This document shows positions 21,798-33,617 of a stretch of DNA of 64,000 nucleotides, one piece after another. The stretch is from Cerrena zonata. Its lineage: Eukaryota > Basidiomycota > Agaricomycetes > Polyporales > Cerrenaceae. Positions within the stretch are counted from its first letter, which is position 1; each line of letters begins with the position of its first letter. The stretch is from the NCBI GenBank assembly GCA_038087015.1, contig JASBNA010000004.1, positions 1,488,001-1,552,000 on the forward strand. The letters are read 5' to 3'. A model generated the notes under the pieces. It did no database searches, was not told where the DNA came from, and saw only the letters and a program-made list of their open reading frames with translations. Position numbers and translations under genes: made by a program.

Positions 21798-24700
21798 TCA
21801 CAAGACGTCAACCAGACCTCTACGAGGTGAGATAACGGCTACCACTTTGCCACCTAAATCCAATAGACCTCCGCCTCGTGTCGCAACGAGGTCCCCGTAG
21901 TTGCCACTGTCTACACCAAGGAGCTTCTCGACGTTGACTGATCCCAGAGCCAGAGCTTCCTCTGGTGAAATATTTGTAGCAGCCAAGGCAGCCTAGAACA
22001 CTATGAGTATCTATCATCTCGACCGCAGAACAACCAAGACGTACCCAGCCAATATCAAATCGTAGGTTCCTGGCGAGAGATGGGTCCCATTCACCTATAC
22101 CCACAGTAACATTATGTGCTAGCAGAATAGAGACAGGCGTCTCTGCACTGAGAGGAGGTCCCGGTAGGCTACGAAAACAAGTTAACCTTAGTTAATGTAC
22201 TGAATAAAATGCCCTGAACTTACATCCGTCTGTTCTCCCATTCCTCAGGGAAAGAGCGTGTCCTGCGAATGATTACCCCAATATTTGCTTCAGATATTTC
22301 CTTGGCAAGTAAATGAGCTTCGGTGGCACCGCTCAAGGTCAACCGTAACTCTTTCCGGCTTTCCTCCTCAATCTCGCGTTTGAGTTGTATCACATGCGCG
22401 ATGATATCGGCACTCTCAACGCTAACGACCAAGGGTATTTTTCCCTACAATAACTTTAGTCCTCAAATGCTCTTTTTCAAATTTCTAGTATAGGTATGCG
22501 TACCTTCGTTACTTTGTGGAACCACTCCTTGACCTCGCCCTCGCCGTTCCCGAGTAGAAGGTTCCGAAGAGCGGCAATTTGAGTACTGATGCTAGGCAAG
22601 CTGGATGAATGTGTTATTTCAACGTGCACCGCAGCATCTTCTTGAATCAAAGCACCACTCTTGAGCTTGTGTTCGGTACCAGTGGAGAACGCCACGCTGA
22701 GACCAGCAAGCAGACCACGATGTTGGGGGGCGACGATGCTGGCTGTGATTCCGGACCTGTAGGCAATTCTGAAGTTCGCGGATAGTCAGTAAAGTAAAGA
22801 GACATTATTATCCTTCAAAGGTCACATGGAACTCACAATGCATGCCGAGTGAAGAAGGACAATCCGTCTGAAGCTCGAATGATAGCACCGTCTCCACCAA
22901 CAACGCTGGGAATCTTATCAATGAGCGGATCGAATACAACACCGTCCCGTGTCGAGCTCTCGGCCTGAATTTCTTCAAGCCCAATATTCGTTCCATACGT
23001 AACCAGACCTGGGGAAAGAGAACCACCTTGCAAATCCACAATGAAAGCACCTTCGAGGGGAGCTTCGGTTAAACATGTCGCACGAGCTCCGATACAAATA
23101 ATATTGCCATTGTCGACATGAACGACAACGGGTTCATGATTCATCAGCGTACCATCAGCAAGGACTCTTTCAACTTTGTCGCCAGCCCTTAGGTACACGC
23201 TACTAACGTTCAAGAAGATCACGGAGCCTAAAACGGCATGTTTCGGTGCCAAGGGTGGCACACCCTCATAATCAAGCGCTTCTTGAGCCTCTTCGTCGAA
23301 GTTCGGTGTTTCGGGTACCACTTGTGAAGACGCAGGCTTTTCAACCACGCATGGGCTTTTAATCTGAGGGATACCGTCAATCCAGACTTGCTTCGGAGTT
23401 GCACCCAAAGCTAGTGGATGACTATCCCAGAGGACAATGTCTAATGGTCCGAAATTGTTAGAACTGGCAGGACACGTTGAGTACTATCTCTCTTACCCGC
23501 ATCATAACCTACAATGAGATATTAGAAACCGATTCCAATCGTATTTATGAAACCTCGTACCTGGCTTGATAAAACCAATACGATGATCTTGGCCAATGAC
23601 TTCGGCAGGAGTGCTGGTGACAGCAGCCAATGCTAAGTTGCTTGGCAGCCCAAAGTAATGAGCTGTTTGTGCTTCGTTCAACAAATAACGTGAATCCAGG
23701 ACAGGATGATCAGACTGCAAATGGAATAAACATGAAGTAATATATCAAAACGCCACTGTTAAGTCGCACCTTCATTATAACCTGTAATCCATTTTCTGCT
23801 AAAATTTTGGGAGCAAATTCAGAGCCTCGATAGGACTCTCGTTTGAATCGGGATTTAATTGAGAACAGAGCGACTGCAGGAGGGTGACCTATAAAGTATA
23901 TTATTAGCTCAGAGGTGCATTCACTGAGATGATGGAATCCTGTGCACCATAAGCCTTTTTGAGAGTAGAAGGAACTAGATACGTCTCGTGCGCATGATGG
24001 AACGCAGCGATAGAGAATTTAAATTCATTGGTAATCTATAACATCGATGAGATGTTTTCCATAGTATTGGTTTAAAAATAAACTTACTCGAACCATGTCA
24101 TCCAAATCAACCGTCTCGTAGCAATGGTTATGAACCTATAAGAACATCGTATCAACAACTTGATACGATATGATACTGCACAATAAACGAACCTTGACAC
24201 GACCTCTGAGTACATCGACCAAAGCTTCCCATTGATAATCTTCTGGGAATTCCCCAGCAGCATCCCATTTACCAGCTTGCGCATTGGCACAGAATGCGTC
24301 CTGTGCAGTCTTAATTTGACGTGCCTTGTCGTAACTAACACAATGTTTGATGAGGTTTTGGATTTGTAATTGTTTCCACTTACGCTTGTCGGAATGCCCA
24401 TGTAGTGTCCATCCTGGTGCCAGAATAGACTCGAGCTATTTTGGAAAAGATAAGAATTCTGTGCAAACCATTATAGAGTATGAACATACCAGGATTTTCG
24501 CCTTCACAGAAAGAAATGGGGTTAGACTATTTAAAAAATAGAGTATCAAATATTCCGACATACCACACGCATGTCTACATGATATATCGATTTATAAGCA
24601 CTTGTTGTATTTAGGATAGACGATACGTACTTCATTTGTCTCCACCGTAAACCAAGAGAAGGATCATATTCTGTTGTATTAGTCGAATACGGGTTCTCTA

Positions 24701-25675
24701 GAAGCATTGCCGTTGGGGAACGTGCTGAAGTCGGTCTGAGTTTGATGAGGATACCCTGTCCTCCTACATACAGTAATCAGAAATGTAGAGAAATTAGAGA
24801 AAGCAAGAGATAATACCTATCGCATTGGCAGAACCTGGAAGGACTAGAGCCGTCGTAACACCGCCTGACACACTTAATCTGTAGGCCTCATCGTGGGTGT
24901 TCAAACCGTCCAGTGCTCTCAACCACTAGCAAGCCAAGCTTAGTACCATCTGAAAACAGATGTGAGTTTGGAGTGAAGTGAACTCACAGGTTGAACGATT
25001 CCCTTACGAGAATTCGTATCTCTCGTTCCACCGAGATCGGGAAGAGAGTCGACACCCAAATGAGAGTGTGTGTCTACAATACTGGGGAAATGTAAGCACG
25101 GTAGGCTAGAAGTTACAGAAGGAGCAAATACCCGGATGACAACCATGCGCCATTTGCGTCAATGGTGACCAAATCTTGCAAATGTACCCATGAGCTCCTC
25201 GTGATATTGCCAACTTCCCGTATTATACCACCATCCAGAAGGACGTCGCCTTTAAATTGCTCCAGGCCATTCAAACGTCCAGTCCAGATAGTAGCGTTCT
25301 AAAGTAATGTTAGTAGGTATGACGAATGAGAAAAAGAGTCAACATTACAGTAATGAGGGTTGGTTTTGTCCCTGCTTCAAACCTATCTGACTGCTTCCGT
25401 TCATAGAAATCGGCAGGAACACTAGGTTTCGTATTTAAAGTACGACATTTATCAAGAAGCTGTTCCGCGTTCACAGGGATGTTCACAGTCTGACCACTCC
25501 CAGACGAATAATTAGCTAGTTGCAAACTGAGATACGCTGCACTTGTCAGGATCATCAGCATGCCCGCCAAGACACGGAATCTCGACGTAGTCCGCCTTGA
25601 GCGAGGAGCATGAATGCTTCCTGGTGCAGTCATGTCTGGACCAGAGGGTCCTGGTAAGAAACCCTTGCTCGACAT
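21798..25675 (-). CDS. Membrane-anchored amidohydrolase, two-module (paralogue B)
   Basis: Paralogue of the gene at 14777-18476 with the same order of motifs. The ATG at 25675 is followed by a basic segment and one transmembrane helix (VLAGMLMILTSAAYLSLQL). Module 1: VDTHSHLGVDSLPDLGG, a HHAHETYLVP metal site, the VIMKVQSDHPVLDSR-like Asp site, and DIVLWDSHPLALGATPKQVW. Module 2 is again without metal ligands (IVDLQGGSLSPGLVTYGTNI) and ends DLGGKVVAVISPRRGLVDVL. The microexon pair is conserved: 11 nt at 24564-24574 and 12 nt at 24490-24501, so it predates the duplication. Differences are scattered through the whole length, with no sign of recent conversion. I see no stop or frameshift. The product is probably a membrane-tethered hydrolase; the substrate cannot be inferred. 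Confidence 0.87.
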
Positions 25676-26027
25676 GGTGGGTAGAGATCAAGCCGGGTTT
25701 GCAGTTGAACGCGATACCATGGGAGGTACCATATGGTAGTATCTATTCCTGACAGTGACTCTATCATTGAAGGAGGAACGAACACTCACACGATCGTGAT
25801 CCCAGATCGGGTCAGGACTTTCCGCCCCACGCGGAGACCTCCGAAGCGAGTTCCAAGTTTGGCAACATTGAGCGGTCATTGCAATTGACTTTCGAGTTTG
25901 TGACATACACCGTTGGCGGTACGTGTTGGTATTCAGTAGACTTTCAGCTGACGTCTTATGGGAAGATATTTTCAACCCTGCTAACAAAGTTCGAAATCTG
26001 ACTCGCTGGCCGCGAAGCCTCTGCTAG
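25676..26027. promoter_or_regulatory. Divergent promoter, amidohydrolase B / rad10
   Basis: A 352-bp gap between divergent starts. A 99-codon minus-strand frame (25688-25987) fills most of it, but it has no domain, no ATG context and no link to the amidohydrolase, so I treat it as chance. It presumably holds both promoters. If an hda1-amidohydrolase block had been duplicated, a deacetylase remnant would be expected here; I see none. Confidence 0.45.
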
Positions 26028-27357
26028 ATGGCCCAACCTGCACGGCCTCCTGTTGTCCAACCAGGCACAGGTAATAACATAATCGTAAACCCATGTCAGG
26101 TAAGTAGTCCATCCATTCAAGGTACCGTGGTCCCTGATAGTTGTACTTGGAAGCGAGGTAACCCAATACTAGAATGCATTCGAAATGTCGGTAAGGAGTT
26201 CGGCGACGTGGTCGTGGATTACCAAGTCGGTAGGACTACCGGCATACTCTTCTTGAGGTATTCATTCCCACTTCCTCATTTCGAGTGTGGGTTTTGGGTC
26301 AAACACACCACACAAAGTCTACGTTATCATAGGCTACACCCCGAATACATTCATCAGCGAATACAGAAGCTTGGACATACTTACAACCTAAGAGTACTTC
26401 TCATTATGTGTGATGTCGTAAGTGGCAGTCGTAGTGTTGAGTTCTTCATATCAATACTAAAGCTTTGTCTCTCTACAGAACGAACACCAAGAATCCATCC
26501 GAGAACTCACGAAGGTACCTTGTACTTTACATATCATCAGCCGCCTGACCATACAATGAAACCTCCAGATCTGTCTACACAACAACATCACCGTCATGGT
26601 TGCATGGACGTAAGTTGTCGCTTCCACCACTGTATTCGAATTCAACCTCTGAAACCGAGCACTTCACAGCGCAGAAGAAGCCGGATTCTATCTCTCAACA
26701 TACAAACTATACGAGAACAAACCACCTGACCTTATCAAAGAACGCGTAGACAAAGACTACAACTCGATGCTCCGTACTTCACTCACAAGTATCAGTAAAG
26801 TGAACAAAACCGACGTCGAGACCCTCAAGACCACCTTTGGCGCAAGTATCCCTTTTATCTCGGTGCACGAAATCAGATGGAAACTAATAAATGTACAGAG
26901 TATTGCGGATATCTCGAAAGCCTCGGCTGACCAACTACAAAACCTTCCTGGGTTCGGTCAAGTCAAAGTCAAACGAATCAAGGACGCGTTTGAGAAACCA
27001 TTCAGAAATAACGCTACCAGTGCCCTTCCATTTGGCTCTCAAACCCAAACCCAAAGTCAACGAAGTACGTCAGCGCAGAATACCACAACAGATACTGGTG
27101 CCGAAAATTCTACGACTCGGAGAGTGGCCTCTTCAAGCCAACCTATCGTTCCTGCTCCTAGTCGACCGCCAAGAGAACCCAGTCCTGAGTGGGACCTTGA
27201 ACTCGACCTAAACGCATCTCCGACCACGACTCCACCACCACCTGAAAAGTCTACGACCCTAGATAAACCGAAACGTGCACCGAGCCCGGAGTGGGATATC
27301 GAAGATGATATTGAAATCGACGACGATGAGACTTTTGGGCAATCATCATTACTATAG
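26028..27357 (+). CDS. rad10: Rad10/ERCC1/Swi10 nucleotide-excision-repair subunit
   Basis: Non-catalytic partner of the Rad1/XPF structure-specific endonuclease. Exon 1 (26028 to about 26099) encodes MAQPARPPVVQPGTGNNIIV; then RGNPILECIRNVGKEFGDVV, DYQVGRTTGILFLSLRYH, LHPEYIHQRIQKLG, LRVLLIMCDV, SAEEAGFYLSTYKLYENKPP and a tandem helix-hairpin-helix domain ending ISKASADQLQNLPGFGQVKV. These match the central XPF-like and HhH2 domains of ERCC1 in order. At least six exons. An extra low-complexity C-terminal tail of about 120 residues (QTQTQSQ, then two acidic PSPEWD modules) is unusual for the family. The stop TAG is at 27355. It converges with the Nse6-like gene. Confidence 0.92.
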
Positions 27358-27698
27358 CCTTAAGGACCTGAAGGGTCCACTCAAGTAGGCACTAAAACAT
27401 CGAATGATGAATTGACGAAAACGCTCTATTGTACTACTCACTACGAAAGGATTATGTACGGTAATCCGAAAATGGTATAATAGGACTGTATCTATGTAGG
27501 CATTCGTTGCGTACGAAATGTATACTACAATTTTCTGTTCTGAAAAGCACAGCAAATGAAGCAAAAAATTATGCATATAGTAATGTTTATTCGGCTCAAA
27601 GGCACGAAAACGAAAAGGGACCAAGAAAAAATCGAAGAACGAAGCAAACAATAATACAATAAAAATAAACAACTGCATTTACGCAAGGTAGCATGTAA
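27358..27698. other. Convergent 3' intergenic region, rad10 / Nse6-like
   Basis: About 340 bp, AT-rich, between two stops on opposite strands. Only short chance frames are seen. It should contain both 3' UTRs and polyadenylation signals (A/T-rich runs around 27540-27670). Confidence 0.4.
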
Positions 27699-30600
27699 TT
27701 AGTGCGGTGTCCCGAAATACGATTCCAAATTTTTCCGTCTAGGCTTCCCACCTCCCCCAGACCCGCGTTGGAGGTAAGCTTGTCGTTGATAATGTATCCG
27801 GAAGGACAACTGTTGTAGCGCAGCTTTCGCTCTCGACCGGTCGAGATGTGCCGCACGTGTATCAACTACCAGACCCCCCGCTAAGTTCCCTCGTCACAAG
27901 TCGATTGCACACAAGGAAAGAGAAACGCACCAATCTTCCCATGCAAAAGATCCAACAACCTCTTCACCATATCCAAATCCGAGCGTTCCCGCATCTTACT
28001 CGGACTATCCAAGATCGAACTCCTAGGCGCACCACGATTCGCATTCTTCTCCTCTTGAGTATACTGTTCGATATCTGTAAGGGCAGCACCGAGAACCTCG
28101 ACGTGACAGAGAAGTTCTTCGTAGTACTCTTGCTTGTCCGAGTTCCCTGGGATGTCGAAGATACCTTTCGAGCCTACAGTCGGTGAGAGGAGATCTGTGT
28201 ATGGTTTGAGGGATGGGAGTGATGAATACGAGCCCTATGAAAGACGATAAAATGAGTACCACCTGAATCGTTGACGGGATGTAAGGTCACTTACAAGGTG
28301 ATAGCTTCTCAGGAACCAACAGCAAACTCCTTGCAATCCACCTCACGATCCGCGTAGACGACGGAGAAGCACGCATAAAGAAGGATACCACATACGCCTT
28401 GTTGATAGGCTCGAAACCTTTGCAAAGCTCCGTAACTCTATCAGCAACGCGCTCCTCATGTCGTTCGTCGACAATATTCGAACAAACATGTTCGATCGTC
28501 GATTTAATTTCTCGGAGGACATCTGGTGTGGTGGATGGATCAAGACCGATGAGGACCAACGCCAGGATCAAGTCGGGGATTGCTTGGTCGGAGAAAGCAT
28601 GCCGACTAGATATTTTGTGGTAAGTCATACTGATTGCAATTGGGAAAGGGAGAGAAACATACCGAGAATACACAGAAATGAATTTCATGAGCCGTAACAA
28701 AAGTTCTTCACGCTGTTCCTTCGTAGGTTTTGATTGTGAGGAGTTAGGGATAGGTGACCAGCCAGCCTGTTCTAAAGCGGGACGTTTAGCACCCAACTGG
28801 GAGAGTGCTCGAATGATGATATCGAAGGGGATAGGTGTATTTGAAGATGCAAATAGCTTTGGACGTTGACAAAGGATAGTAAACGCCTGAGAGCCAAGGG
28901 ATGTTGAAGAAATCGAGAATGCTAAACAAATTAGGAATTAGAATATTATTATATCTTATGATGCGAGAAAAACATACCCAGATCACAGATCCATGCCAGC
29001 AAAGGTAAAGTATTATCTGCGCCGAGAAGCTCAAAGGTATCAGCAAAGAGAAGTGTCGACAACCGCCGAGTATCTGAAAGGTCTACGTTAAAAAAGTATT
29101 CCATAACAACGAAGGAATCAACTTACTTCCATCCTCAACGGCCTTCTTCAAAGCACCCATCAGCGGACTCTCTTTCCCCTTCCCCTTCCATCTAGGCAAA
29201 GCCGGCAAACTAGCCTCTTCATCCCCATCCATCTCCACATCCCCATCCGCCTGCTTCACTCTCTCCCACAACAAAACGCCCTTCACAGCCTTCTTTATCT
29301 TCTTCTTCGCCTTCTCCACCTTCATCTCCCTATCCTTCTTCAAGATATTCCCCACCGCCAACCCCTCCTTCTCACCCAATATCTTCCTATACTCCTCCTC
29401 ATGCAAACTCTCACTCCCCCCTTCACCCCCGTCCCCATCCGAATCCTCATCCGAATCACTATCATCCACATCACGATCCCTCCTCGAGTTACTCGGAAGT
29501 TCAATCGGACTCGACGACTTCAACCTCAACCTCCCTCCCTGTCTCACAATATCCATCGCAGCCTCCTCATTCGCCCAATTCACCTCATCCTCATCCTCAT
29601 CCCCACTATCCTCCTCAGCCTCCATCTCATCCAACAAACTCCTCTTCGTCGATACGGGCGAAGACAAAGTCGAAGCGAGTGCTTCTTCTGCTCTCCTGAG
29701 AGCGTCGGTTCCACTTCCTTTCCGATCTGCGGTCGACTTTTCTTTGATTAGTGCATCGAGAGGGTTGAAGAGTTTCTTTTTACGGGTGGGTTTGGGGAGG
29801 GTTAGGGTGGATGGACCTGCGGTGGCGTTTGGTTCTTTGGGTGAGTGACGACGGAGGTTGTAACGTTGGTTGGCGGAAGTGGGAGAGGCTGAGCGAGAAG
29901 GCTCGAGTGAAGTTAGTGGGGAGCTGCTGCGAGTGGTAGAATCTTTCGTAACAATAGACAGCCTACACACCGAAAAAATTAATACTCTCGACAAAAAAGA
30001 TAGGAGAACAGACGACTCACATTTTCTCTTTACCCTTATCCTTTTTGCCGCTATCTAGTTTCTTGAAAATATCGTCGTCAAGGTCATCGTCGTCGCTACT
30101 ATTACTATCCAGAATATCCTTGAGCTCCAAAGGTCTATCTTCATCCGAGTCATATGACACCTGCATAGCCCGAGCATGAATATCAGCAAGTATCTGCTGA
30201 GTTCTAGTTTGTTGTGTACGAGGAACGGGAGTTTTAGTCAAAGACATGAGGAAGTCGGGTACCGGCGAGGGTGTTCGTACACGGAATGCGTCTTCCATCG
30301 GGACATCTTCATCGATAGCAACCTTGGAAGTCTCAGAAGCCTTGTTAGGTCGTTGGGGCGTACGATTAGTGATTACTTTAGGAGATTCTAGAGGAGACGA
30401 CAAATCAATGGCCTGTAGGTGATTCTTGACTTCGTCCTCGGAAGATGGTAACGACGGTATAACATCTTCCTCAGGAGAAGTTAAAATATCCGGATCCGAA
30501 GATGGTATCGGATCCGCATACAAAAGCTCTCCGTCGATATCCATTGGAATGGTATCCAGGACTGTATCCATAAAGTCAGGTTCCGAAGGAGCTACGTCGT

Positions 30601-31510
30601 CTTGAGGAGGCATGACCGAAGACCCCTGAGTGGCGACAACTGAAGAATCCCGTCTCCATTTATCCACCGACTGCATGACTTCAACTGGGTTGACATCAGG
30701 GACCTTTATAAGATTCAGTTCTTCTTCGTCTGATTGACTACTAGGGACGATTTCTGCGGTTGCTTGACGAGAAAGAGTAGTTTTTCGGATAGGACTGTTC
30801 CGACGTGCTTTCTTGGGCGGAGAAGCATGACCATTACGACGAGCCTTCTCGATGGGTGATGGGATATTGCTTTTCCTGGGAGTAAGAGGAGCAGAGGAGG
30901 ATGTCAAAGTAGAAAGTCGAGATAAAGAAGTGGTTGACCTGGTCCTCAAAGCAGGAGGCTCATCTGGGAAAAGATTATTGTCCTCATGATCGCTATCATG
31001 TTTGCGTTTGAGCGAGGCTCTGGTCTTTGCTAATTGTAAGACACTAGGACCTGAGGATCGTGTGGGTGGAGGATCGAGATTGCGGCGTCTGACCGTTGTC
31101 TTTGCGGCGGATGGAACGATTGTTCGAGGTCTAAAACCCTTCTTCTTTGAAGGAGCGACGTCCTCGACCTTGACTTTGGAGGAGGATGCCTTTCGCTTTG
31201 GCATTGGGCTTTCTTGATCTGAAACAACGATCACAACATCCGACTGGGAGGTAGAAGCACGAGCACGGGAGTCTGGAGTAAGAAGAGCGGGGCTATCTGA
31301 AGAGGATGAAGAAGGTTCTGGTTGCTTCTTTTGCTGCGAGTTTTTCAAGCTACCTACAGAAGGTTTGGGTCGAGTTGTGGTTATGTTCTGGGAGGCAGAT
31401 GGGGCAGCGGGCGGAGATGATGGGATGGAAGGAAGAGAGGAAGTGCGCTGGAAAAAGTCTGTAACCTTTCGGCTAGGGCGCGTCGACTGGCTCTTTGCTG
31501 TTTTACTCAT
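27699..31510 (-). CDS. Probable Nse6/SLF2-like protein (CANIN-type C-terminal region)
   Basis: Large, mostly disordered protein with a helical C-terminal region. My best match is the CANIN (coiled-coil Smc6 and Nse5 interacting) family, to which yeast Nse6 and human SLF2 belong; this is recognition by pattern and not certain. The ATG at 31510 starts MSKTAKSQST; a PIP-like motif RKVTDFFQR lies at 31471-31445. Exon 1 runs to about 30019, full of SP/TP sites, basic KRKxSS and acidic runs. Exon 2 contains RKKKLFNPLDALIKEK, ALASTLSSPVSTKRSLLDEM and a WANEEAAMDIVRQGGRL block typical of the family entry. Later exons encode hydrophobic helices (ILDFFNIPW, ALVLIGLDPSTTPDVLREI, YYEELLCHVEVLGAAL) and end in FGTPH at 27699. 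At about 1,050 aa it is long for Nse6. A DNA-repair role would fit its neighbour rad10. Confidence 0.6.
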
Positions 31511-31850
31511 AGCGATGGAGAGAGATGGACGGCGTGACAGTAGATTGCTGTGGCGGCCATGCCATATTGGGGACAACGCGCTGTGACACGACGCGTTATG
31601 CTGCTGTGACACGTCGCGTACTGGTGCAAGACCCCGGGAACCAGGCACGCAAGCAGGGACAAACAGGCAACCACTCCGGCTACTCCCCACACCGCTTCAA
31701 GCAAGCACTCGCTCTAGCTCTGAGCTCTGTGGCAGCTTGGCGTCCTGCTCGTCAGATTCATCGTCCTCCGTCTCGTCCTCGACCCCCTTGCCGCCATCAT
31801 CACTGGGCTAGCTATCTCGCAGCCCCCACTTTACGACTCTGATACATGTC
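31511..31850. promoter_or_regulatory. Divergent promoter, Nse6-like / dsc4
   Basis: A 340-bp gap between divergent starts, GC-rich and with many CpGs. The region around 31580-31620 has a near-repeat: acacgacgcgttatgctgct and acacgtcgcgtactgg share the core ACACG(A/T)CGCGT. That could be a duplicated regulatory site, but the evidence is only two copies. No coding signal. Confidence 0.45.
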
Positions 31851-32778
31851 ATGCATGTACGCCATGCCCAGCGCAAGCACATCGTACACTCGGTAAGCAC
31901 CCATTTCTAAACCAGCCTAACCCATCATAGCACACAAGTCCTCATGCCCGATATCTGCCTTAGCTCAACACCCTGCTCTATCAACTGCATACACTTTCCT
32001 TCTTCCTCTCACCCTCTATATGGGGCTACATATGCCGGGTCACCTCACAGTACCAGTTCGCACGACCAAGAAACACCGATGCAAATAGATCTCTCAAATT
32101 CTGGTTCTTCCTCATCATATTCTTTAACCTCGGTATCATCTGGTCCCATGCATTCGAAGGTGCCTCGTCCGGTAGAGCGGTCATACTCGACTTTGTCGGT
32201 ATTGGTGCGTCCCAAATCATCCCCTTTCGCACGTAATCACACACGACTAAACCTAAATTGATGACATAGCCAAAGCCCCGTCCAAATTACACCTCCTCTT
32301 TCTCGACTTCCTCATCATCTTTCTCGACCTCCTACTCGTCGTCATCTCTTACGAAACAACCCTGGCCACCGAACAACCATCCGCCGAAGATACCCATGAT
32401 GCCCTCCTCCCCATCTCATCTATACCCCCCTCACGACCACCATCCACACCATTATCCACAGACCTCAACGACACGAATAAATATCCACAAGAAACAGCAT
32501 ACGCCATTGACCTCCGACTATCTACCATCATAAACCGTCTCCGAAACCCTGCCCCACCACCAACAGCATCAGATCTACTCCCACTCCCTAACCTGACCAG
32601 TATCTCCGCAAGGATACAACTCTTGACCCAAGCTAGGACTCGATTACAACAGCTTCGTAATAGAGCTACTGAACAAGCCAGGAGGGATCCACCGGGCGTT
32701 AGGAATGCGAATGGAGGAGAAGTAGACGAGAGAGAGCAAAGGCTCCCAGGTACGTTGGATGTTAATGAGAGGGATTAA
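31851..32778 (+). CDS. dsc4: Dsc4-like DUF1746 subunit of the DSC E3 ligase complex
   Basis: DUF1746 membrane protein. Dsc4 is part of the Golgi/endosome DSC ubiquitin ligase that cleaves SREBP precursors and degrades orphan membrane proteins in fungi. Exon 1 (31851-31892) encodes MHVRHAQRKHIVHS. Exon 2 (31964-32204) has LNTLLYQLHTLSFFLSPSIW, SQYQFARPRNTD, KFWFFLIIFFNLGIIWSHAF and the signature AVILDFVGI. Exon 3 (32270-32778) has APSKLHLLFLDFLIIFLDLL, then a disordered tail ending LDVNERD. The order RP-rich loop, membrane helices, LDFIG-type motif, PS-KLhLLfLD is diagnostic of DUF1746. Phase agreement at both junctions fixes the short first exon. Tail codons change abruptly from C-ending to G-ending near 32620. 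Confidence 0.85.
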
Positions 32779-32941
32779 GATCGGACTTTTTGTATTGGGT
32801 TGTTCGAGTCATGTCGTACACTATATTTCTTGTTATTAGTTTGCCCCCCAGTCACTGCTGTTTATTACTTGCTGTCGGAATCTTGCATACAGACCTATTA
32901 TAGTATTTTTGGAAACGCACATCAACTTCGAGGCGTTACGG

Positions 32942-33203
32942 TCACCACTTCCGTTTCATCTAAGCGGGGTCGATATGCATGAGTGAGAAGATTCAGAAGG
33001 AGAGAACGTGTTTGACGTACGGTTTGGCGTAGGCATGCACCAAATTTTGCAAACTCTTCTTTACACGCGTCTTTCTTCATGTCCGTGTAGGTTTGAAGGA
33101 TGCATTTTCCGTAAGCAGAGGCTTCGGTCGAGCAGTTCACGGTAGACGCGACAGCGAGGCGGCGGAGGGGAGTGGTTGCAGTAGCTGCTGATGTTGCAGG
33201 CAT
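32942..33203 (-). CDS. Small twin-CX9C protein, NDUFAF8-like
   Basis: A protein of about 67 residues. The ATG at 33203 gives MPATSAATATTPLRRLAVAS, then two exact C-x9-C motifs (CSTEASAYGKC and CKEEFAKFGAC), the fold of intermembrane-space proteins imported by Mia40. The AYGKC...C..EF....C spacing resembles the complex I assembly factor NDUFAF8 and its fungal relatives. Exon 1 ends ACLRQT; an intron (GTACGTCA to CGCTTAG) leads to exon 2 encoding MKRKW and stop (32944-32942). It is short enough to be missed by gene finders. It sits divergently to csf1. Confidence 0.75.
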
Positions 33204-33617
33204 ATTCTAAAAGTTCTATGATGCGAGGAAATAAATGATGCAAGCCTTGAAACAGAACAGTGTGGTGAGTGTAGAGTAAAAGCGCTACCAGGGAACATTG
33301 CGTGAAGGGTCCGGCTAAATGTCGGCAAAACATCACTCACGCCTCTCGGCAACTCAAACGCAAACCTTCCACTTGTCATTCCCGTCGAGTGCCTTGTCGC
33401 ACAACTACATATCTTGCGTGGCCTCGTCAACATCCTACTATCTAGTTGGAAAGTCATACGATGTCTTAACGGTACCTTCGCTTCTGACACAACTCAGTCA
33501 ATCGCACTCAGGACATCTGCATCGACTCCGAAACCTTCAAATTGCTCCGTTCCGAGTACGCTACTATACCCCTCAACTCTTCTTCACCTGTTTTTGCAAT
33601 AATTCAATACCCCCATC
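33204..33617. promoter_or_regulatory. Divergent promoter, twin-CX9C gene / csf1
   Basis: A 414-bp gap between divergent starts. Several overlapping frames are open on both strands, but none has domain content. The csf1 leader just before 33618 is C/T-rich. Confidence 0.45.

Noticed and set aside
25688..25987. 99-codon minus-strand frame upstream of amidohydrolase B
   Set aside because: Fills the divergent promoter, does not continue the amidohydrolase frame, and shows no family features.
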